Shown here: piece by piece, positions 58,691-64,000 of the stretch
How positions within the stretch are numbered: the stretch's first letter is position 1
Layout of the letters: every line of letters begins with the position of its first letter
NCBI GenBank assembly: GCA_016806645.1
Contig: JACSYO010000916.1
Coordinates: 259,001-323,000, forward strand
Source of the DNA: Ophiodon elongatus
Lineage: Eukaryota > Chordata > Actinopteri > Perciformes > Hexagrammidae
DNA length: 64,000 nt
Reading direction: 5' to 3'
Translations under genes and position numbers: made by a program
Notes under the pieces: generated by a model
The model's database searches: none
The model's input: the letters and a program-made list of their open reading frames with translations, nothing else
Told to the model about the DNA's origin: nothing

Positions 58691-60198
58691 TGTGGTGGCG
58701 GTATACTATACAGTACATGGAACGATAACTTGAATGTTATACAACCAGAAATAACTGGAGAGGAGCAAGCAAAAGTCACTCTTTCCATTAATCTGGTGGT
58801 TTGTCCCGAAAATAATTTTGTGTAGTACACATCACTCGTGCAGCTGTGGGATCCAGCGCTGAAGGTCCTTTGAGCCAGACTGCTGCATCATTTGGAGTTT
58901 AGCTCAGTTAGTGAAGCACAGATTTACCATGCCACAGATCCTCTAATCCTGAGTGAGTCAATTTAATACCCAGCTGCACGCAGCTTATCACAAAACACTG
59001 CGCTTGTTTCACTGCCACACTGCGGCCGTGATTCTGAGTGACTTTGAAAGCGACATAGTTTGCTTGGTTTCCTCCCTTATTTTCACGTTGCCTGATGTCT
59101 GAGTGTCTGAGCTCCATAATGAGCATCATTATGTCACAAAAAAATGATGTGATTGAGTTGAGGAATCGAAACCGGCTCCCTGACTGTCAAAAACGTACTC
59201 ATGTCAAGAACCAGAGAGTGTTTCTACTGCCACTTTTCACACATGCAGCCCAGAGGGAGGAACAGAGGAAGCCACTCAGAAACAGTAACATTGGAGGGAG
59301 GTTTAGCGAAGCTGTGTCCAAAACTGAGCTGTTTACGACAGCTATTTAATATTCATCTGAATGAATATGCCAAACATTCTGTGTTTCATTACAGTCAACA
59401 AATGTGCCTCAACTGCAATTTAGCATTTTAAAGGTTTTTAGCCTCAAGCAACTGTACAAACTTGAACACTTTTCCTAAATTTAAATTTTAATGTGCAGCT
59501 TCTATTCAGCATTTCTTATTCAACTCATCATACTTTGCATAAAAATACTGGTATAGGAACCTGGCTACTGTCAACCAGCCACAGGGACTGAGTGTCTGAG
59601 ACAGGAGCAAACAAAGGAGCGTCAAACACAGACAGGAATCATCCAAAAGAATAATCCATAAGGAAAGGAACACAAGCATGGAGTAAACAAGGATGTTTTT
59701 TGCAATCATGTGTAGAACCTGCAGGGGATTAACAAAAAAAAATGAAAAAGTAGGATCTCACGTTTGTTTTTATGTTAGAAGAAAATGTAGAAAAATGTTG
59801 AGACTCATCACTAGATTATGATTATTAAGGGTTTGTTACTAATATGGTAATGCAGCAATTTACTCTCTTCATAAAGATCAAATAACTTAACTACAAAACG
59901 ATAGATCAGTATTGAATGCACACATCAAAGCTTATGCTAAAGTCCTCCCCTCCGGATTAGAGCCACTTATGACTTTATAGATATATACTGTAATCAATAT
60001 ATGCAGATCAAACTGACTTCATAAAACCAGGCTTAGTTTCAGATTATATTTACACATTATTGCATCTACATTTGTATCTGTTTTCTGTTTGCTATATCTC
60101 TGGAACCTATGGCACAGGCTGTGCAATGAGCCAATAACCATGTATACGTTCAAACATCATATATCTGTTTATGCACATGCTATTGTTGTTTTCTATCC

Positions 60199-60200
<2 letters not shown>
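58691..60200. other. unique non-coding DNA
   Basis: No gene or further repeat is recognised. Confidence 0.5.

Positions 60201-60250
<50 letters not shown>
60201..60250. repeat. (GT)n microsatellite
   Basis: A pure GT repeat of about 25 units. Confidence 0.95.
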
Positions 60251-60252
<2 letters not shown>

Positions 60253-60435
60253 TGTTAAGAGTTTGAGGACCATTGTGAGTGTTTTTAATAGAGTCAGAGA
60301 AAGGGAGAGACAAATGAAGAACTTACTGAACACCTGAGTTGACAGCTTGCATGAAATAGTGACAAATGGTCACCACATGTTCTCAAGGCCCACGCTGTCA
60401 TATTTAAATTATTGTTTTGCAGCTTCTGACTGCAG

Positions 60436-60576
60436 GTTGAAGGTAGCTGGTTGCTGCCGGAGGCCCCGCTGGTGTCTGAGCTGAAGGAGTTTCTGGTGAA
60501 CCTGCAGGATTTCATCGGATTTCTCATGGAATCCGGCCCAGGTGGCACCAATGACAAGCATTTACCACAAGAATAA
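60436..60576 (+). CDS. candidate terminal coding exon, unknown protein
   Basis: After tgttttgcagcttctgactg / cag (acceptor at 60434-60435) an open frame of 46 codons runs to TAA at 60574. It reads VEGSWLLPEAPLVSELKEFL followed by VNLQDFIGFLMESGPGGTND and KHLPQE. Third positions are mostly G or C in the first 30 codons (CTG, GTG, GAG, AAG), unlike the surrounding AT-rich DNA, which is the strongest coding signal in the window. The middle forms a plausible amphipathic helix. No ATG precedes it, so it would be a last or late exon. A weak alternative donor lies at cccag|gtggca. The family is not recognised. Confidence 0.35.
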   Translation, partial: VEGSWLLPEAPLVSELKEFLVNLQDFIGFLMESGPGGTNDKHLPQE

Positions 60577-63500
60577 CCGTATAGAAATAGCCATCTTCTC
60601 GATGATGCTCTCGTTTACTTATGTAGGTAACATAGAGGCATCAGTATCAAATTGAGACTGTTTCATAACCAGTTAAAGTTCCTCAGTAACTTTAAATATA
60701 TAAATGTTGCCTTGTAGTTTTGGGGGCAGAATGTCCTCGAGTACGTCATACATTTTCACAGATTTTCGTAGGAACGAATTACCTCCAGTAATTCTTTCCA
60801 CAGGTTTATCACTGCTTCAGCTGGATCTATAATCTGCTTGTAATGCATCACCATGCTCCTCAAGTAAAGTGTTACCGAAACAGTTTCTCAGACTTGAGAA
60901 AGTTTTGCTGGAACTCATGAGCAGGCAGAGCTAATTGGACGGATAGAGCTTAATCAGGACAACAGCGCTATTGAGGACAAGGCTATTCCGTGCAAAGCAG
61001 ACAACAGGATGCTGAGGGGGGAACAGGAAACAAAAGACAGAGCCTGGCGACTGTTGCCAGCACTGCTTGTACAAATAAGGTGATGAGCCGGGCTGGTTGA
61101 CTGCCTGGGGGGCGTGAACGTGGCTGCACTAACTTCAGCATATGCACTCAGTGATGACACAAAAAAACAGGCACGCAAATCCCGAGATGGGCCCCCTGAA
61201 AATAAGTTTTTCCGCTGTTACGTCTGCTTGTAAGTGCATAAAGCTGAGATAAAGAGCTGAGTTTGTAGATGTGTGAGCGTGAGGCAGGAGGAGAAAAGGC
61301 CTTTTTCCTCCGGAGCCTCGGTGAGAAATGAAACAATATTGTGCCTGGCTGGGCTCCAGGCTCAGCGAGGGGACGGACAGCTCGGGGTGGCTGCGAGTTT
61401 ATGAAAACAGCAGAGGATGTAGCGGTGATGGCTGTCTTTAAGTGTTTCTCTCCGAATCTAAAAGGGGGCTTATGTCCCTCAGAGCTGGTGTTAACATGCT
61501 GCGCCTCCCCTCTTTATTGGCATCTTATCAGGCACTGTGCTTTCCTGAGCCTGTTTTTATACCAAACCCCACTAATTACACCATTATGTAATGACCCCCG
61601 TCCTGTGGCCCCGATGAAATGAGAAATATAACGCGCCGCATATTAGATGTCAGAGTCCTGATGGAAGCACTGTTTGTCTGTCGGCTGCTTGTTGCTGAAG
61701 AAGGAGCATATTTTTCTAGTTCTGTTGACTCTGATGATAAAATCACATATTACATTAAGCATGTTTTCCTAAGAGCTTGAAAATATATGTCATGATTAGC
61801 AGTCCGTGTAACTTCTTGAGTACTGCTTCCATTCGGTGTCAAAGACAGCTGTGATAAGGCTGACAGGCTGTATAGAAGGGGGTTGTTAAAAGCTGTAATC
61901 CACATTTGGTGCACTGAGGCGGTCTAAGATTGTCCTGAGCCTTTCTGTCTTCAGATTTAGATAGTATAGTGTTTATTTTATTCAGCATGTCTGACAAAGT
62001 AGACCTGATTCAGTGTTATGTTCATGTGAATCTAAAAGTCATAAACTTACAGTTGGTGTTATTGTACCGCATGGTTGGTGAGGGTCATGAGTTAAATGGT
62101 TGAAACTGTAACTTCACTGCAGTCCATCATTACAATTCTTTTAGGAAATAGTTGGTTGGGCCTCAGCTAGTTTGCCCAGAAGTCATAATGTGTGTTACAA
62201 TCAAATGCTAAGTAAATTTTAGAGGCTGCATGATGAGTACAAAAAAAGTCAAAAGATGCAAGATGACACAAATTCGCCCTGGTTGGCATGAATTGAGGTG
62301 AAGACGTGATTGCATATATTGAAAATGTTTCAACTTGAGTAAAAAAAAAAACACCAGAGGGAACATGAGAGACACTAAAGAGTTAAAAACAAAAAAAAAG
62401 TGAAGTTTCTCATCAGTGCATGCTCTGCTGTACATTAAGTCTTTTGTGTAAGAAAGAACGGCAGCACCTACACTGGTGTTTCCTGATGAAATACACAAGG
62501 CCGCTAGAGGAAATGAGAGCAAAACAAGCTGAAAGGGCAAGACTATCTCCAACAAAACAGAGCTTGTATAGCACTGAATATTACACATACTGTACTTCAA
62601 TTCTCTTTTGATAAAACCATGGTGACAGATGAGTCACAGTCAACACTGCCTCTTGAGCTTCGGAGCAAAATGACATCAATCTGTCTTTTTGAACTATTGC
62701 CATTTGTGTAAATGTCATTTTGGAAAAGACTGCTAGCTTCTACCTGCCTCAACACTGCATTGCACATTGTATAACACTGAACAATAATATTTCATTGCAT
62801 TCCCAGACACTCTCAATTAATTCTATGAGCAGAATCCTTGAGCTCAGCCAGTCAGCACGAGCTGAAATACAACCAGTTGTGGTTGTAATTGATGTTTGGG
62901 AGCATTTAGATTGCCTCTCAACGGCTCTCAACATGGCGAGCTGAGCCAGAACACAATGGCCTAAAAGTCATACCTGAGTAACTGAGTGGACCTTCAGTGA
63001 AGATATGATTGTCTCTACATATCGATGGCCAAAGTGCAAAACCTCCTATCTGCAAAATGATCCAGGAAAAGTGCAATAACCTTTTAATAATATTTTTTCT
63101 TACTTTTTATATTTTTGTATTTTGTATTATGTATTGGGTATCCTTAACAAATAGCATTCTGCAGGAAAACAACAAAGTTTTTTTTGTATTCTCAAAAAAG
63201 TGAACTTTTCTTCGGCCATCGATATATATAGCACATTAAATGTCACAAAATGCGACCGCATGCATGCATGCATGGTCCTTATGTGTGCTAGAACCTCGCC
63301 AGCCTCCTACTTGTAAGCCTTGATAGTGTTTACACTCGCCGTAGCCCTCGTACTACACAGCACATGTGCTGCACCTGCTGGAGGAGACGGGTCCAAACAT
63401 CACACCAGTGACAGGAGGGCTAAATGGCCGCTTGTAACGGCGTATCCTTCAGAAGTTATCATCACAGTCATACTTGTGTACGCGTGTGTCCTCAGGAGAC

Positions 63501-64000
63501 GGTGTCCAGGGCTGGTTGGTCACACTTAGCATGATTAGGAGCAGCGTTCAGACATTTTCCCAGTGTGCCTCTATGTGGAGATAATAACACCCAGAGGAAC
63601 AGTCTCAGCTTGGACACCTCTCTGAGCCTGCCAGACATGTGCAGGTATCTGTATCAGTGGATGTGGATGTGAGCTCACTGCAAAACATTTTCCTCTTCAT
63701 CATTTTAAAGGGTGACCATAACTTTATCCGACCTTCTAAGCAGTGGTTAGTTTCTATTTATTTCCATAAGCTATGGCAACGACCTTGCTGACTTGAAGCT
63801 TGAAGCTTTAAATAGATTAAATATCACAGTTAACATTCGGTTGACTTTATTTCCTGGTTCGATACATGTTGTGACACATAGGCTACAATTCAATGAATTG
63901 CGTTCCTGTAAACAAGGCGGCATTTTGTCATTTATTAAATCTTGTTTTCGGAAAACTGTCATAATATAAAGAACACACTACCATATTCATAAAACCATCA
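60577..64000. other. unique non-coding DNA, possible conserved element
   Basis: No gene is supported. The block 61340-61660 is repeat-free (ctaattacaccattatgtaa, gagtttatgaaaacagcaga, cctctttattggcatcttat) and looks like a conserved non-coding element. CATG repeats lie at 63258-63273. The 130-codon minus-strand frame 62208-62600 is hydrophobic and compositional. Confidence 0.4.

Noticed and set aside
62208..62600. 130-codon minus-strand frame with several hydrophobic stretches
   Set aside because: It is A/T-driven, has no recognisable family and no splice sites or coding bias.
63320..63529. Frame that begins like a signal peptide (VFTLAVALVLHSTCAAPAGG)
   Set aside because: There is a stop directly upstream, no ATG and no convincing acceptor. 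The resemblance is probably chance.
1..64000. CRISPR array, operon, phage or bacterial defence system
   Set aside because: There are no regularly spaced repeats and no dense same-strand gene runs, and the base composition and repeats are those of a fish genome.

Overview
The window looks like a non-coding, repeat-rich stretch of a ray-finned fish genome, most likely a percomorph (perch-like) teleost. The evidence is a Tc1-like element with fish-type terminal repeats, the 3' tails of fish non-LTR retroposons (stems followed by AATTG, TATC or GATAA repeats), tRNA-derived SINEs, several dispersed repeat families that recur inside the window, and very many microsatellites and homopolymers. No prokaryotic gene organisation is present. 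No complete protein-coding gene can be read. Most open frames of 60-150 codons lie over simple repeats or lack any recognisable domain.

Layout. Bases 1-7300 hold unique DNA, a decayed SINE, retroposon tails and a perfect 15-bp-armed palindrome. Bases 7325-8169 are an internally deleted Tc1-like transposon with both terminal inverted repeats and a broken transposase. Bases 8330-17000 carry members of three dispersed families, called A, B and C here, separated by unique DNA. Around 19-19.7 kb there is a 66-base poly-C tract followed by a CpG-rich block that ends in an ATG and a strong splice donor, the best promoter/first-exon candidate. From 20 to 64 kb the sequence is mostly unique, with blocks that look like conserved non-coding elements, including a PORE-like octamer palindrome and a paired inverted SOX site, and scattered repeat copies.

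Possible gene pieces, all unproven: a first exon at 37508-37625 (+), a 3'-terminal exon at 60436-60576 (+) with strongly coding-like codon use, a terminal exon with polyadenylation signal at 32713-33167 (-), and weaker candidates at 8727-8902 (-), 17040-17209 (+) and 43083-43145 (+). They may belong to one or more large-intron genes, but nothing here links them. I could not name any of these proteins.

The overall picture is a gene-poor regulatory landscape or a set of very long introns. I found no evidence of a new multi-gene system. The items most worth checking are the exon candidates, the two palindromic transcription-factor sites and repeat families A and B. Repeat families were recognised partly from memory of fish genomes. 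No database search or genome alignment was possible.
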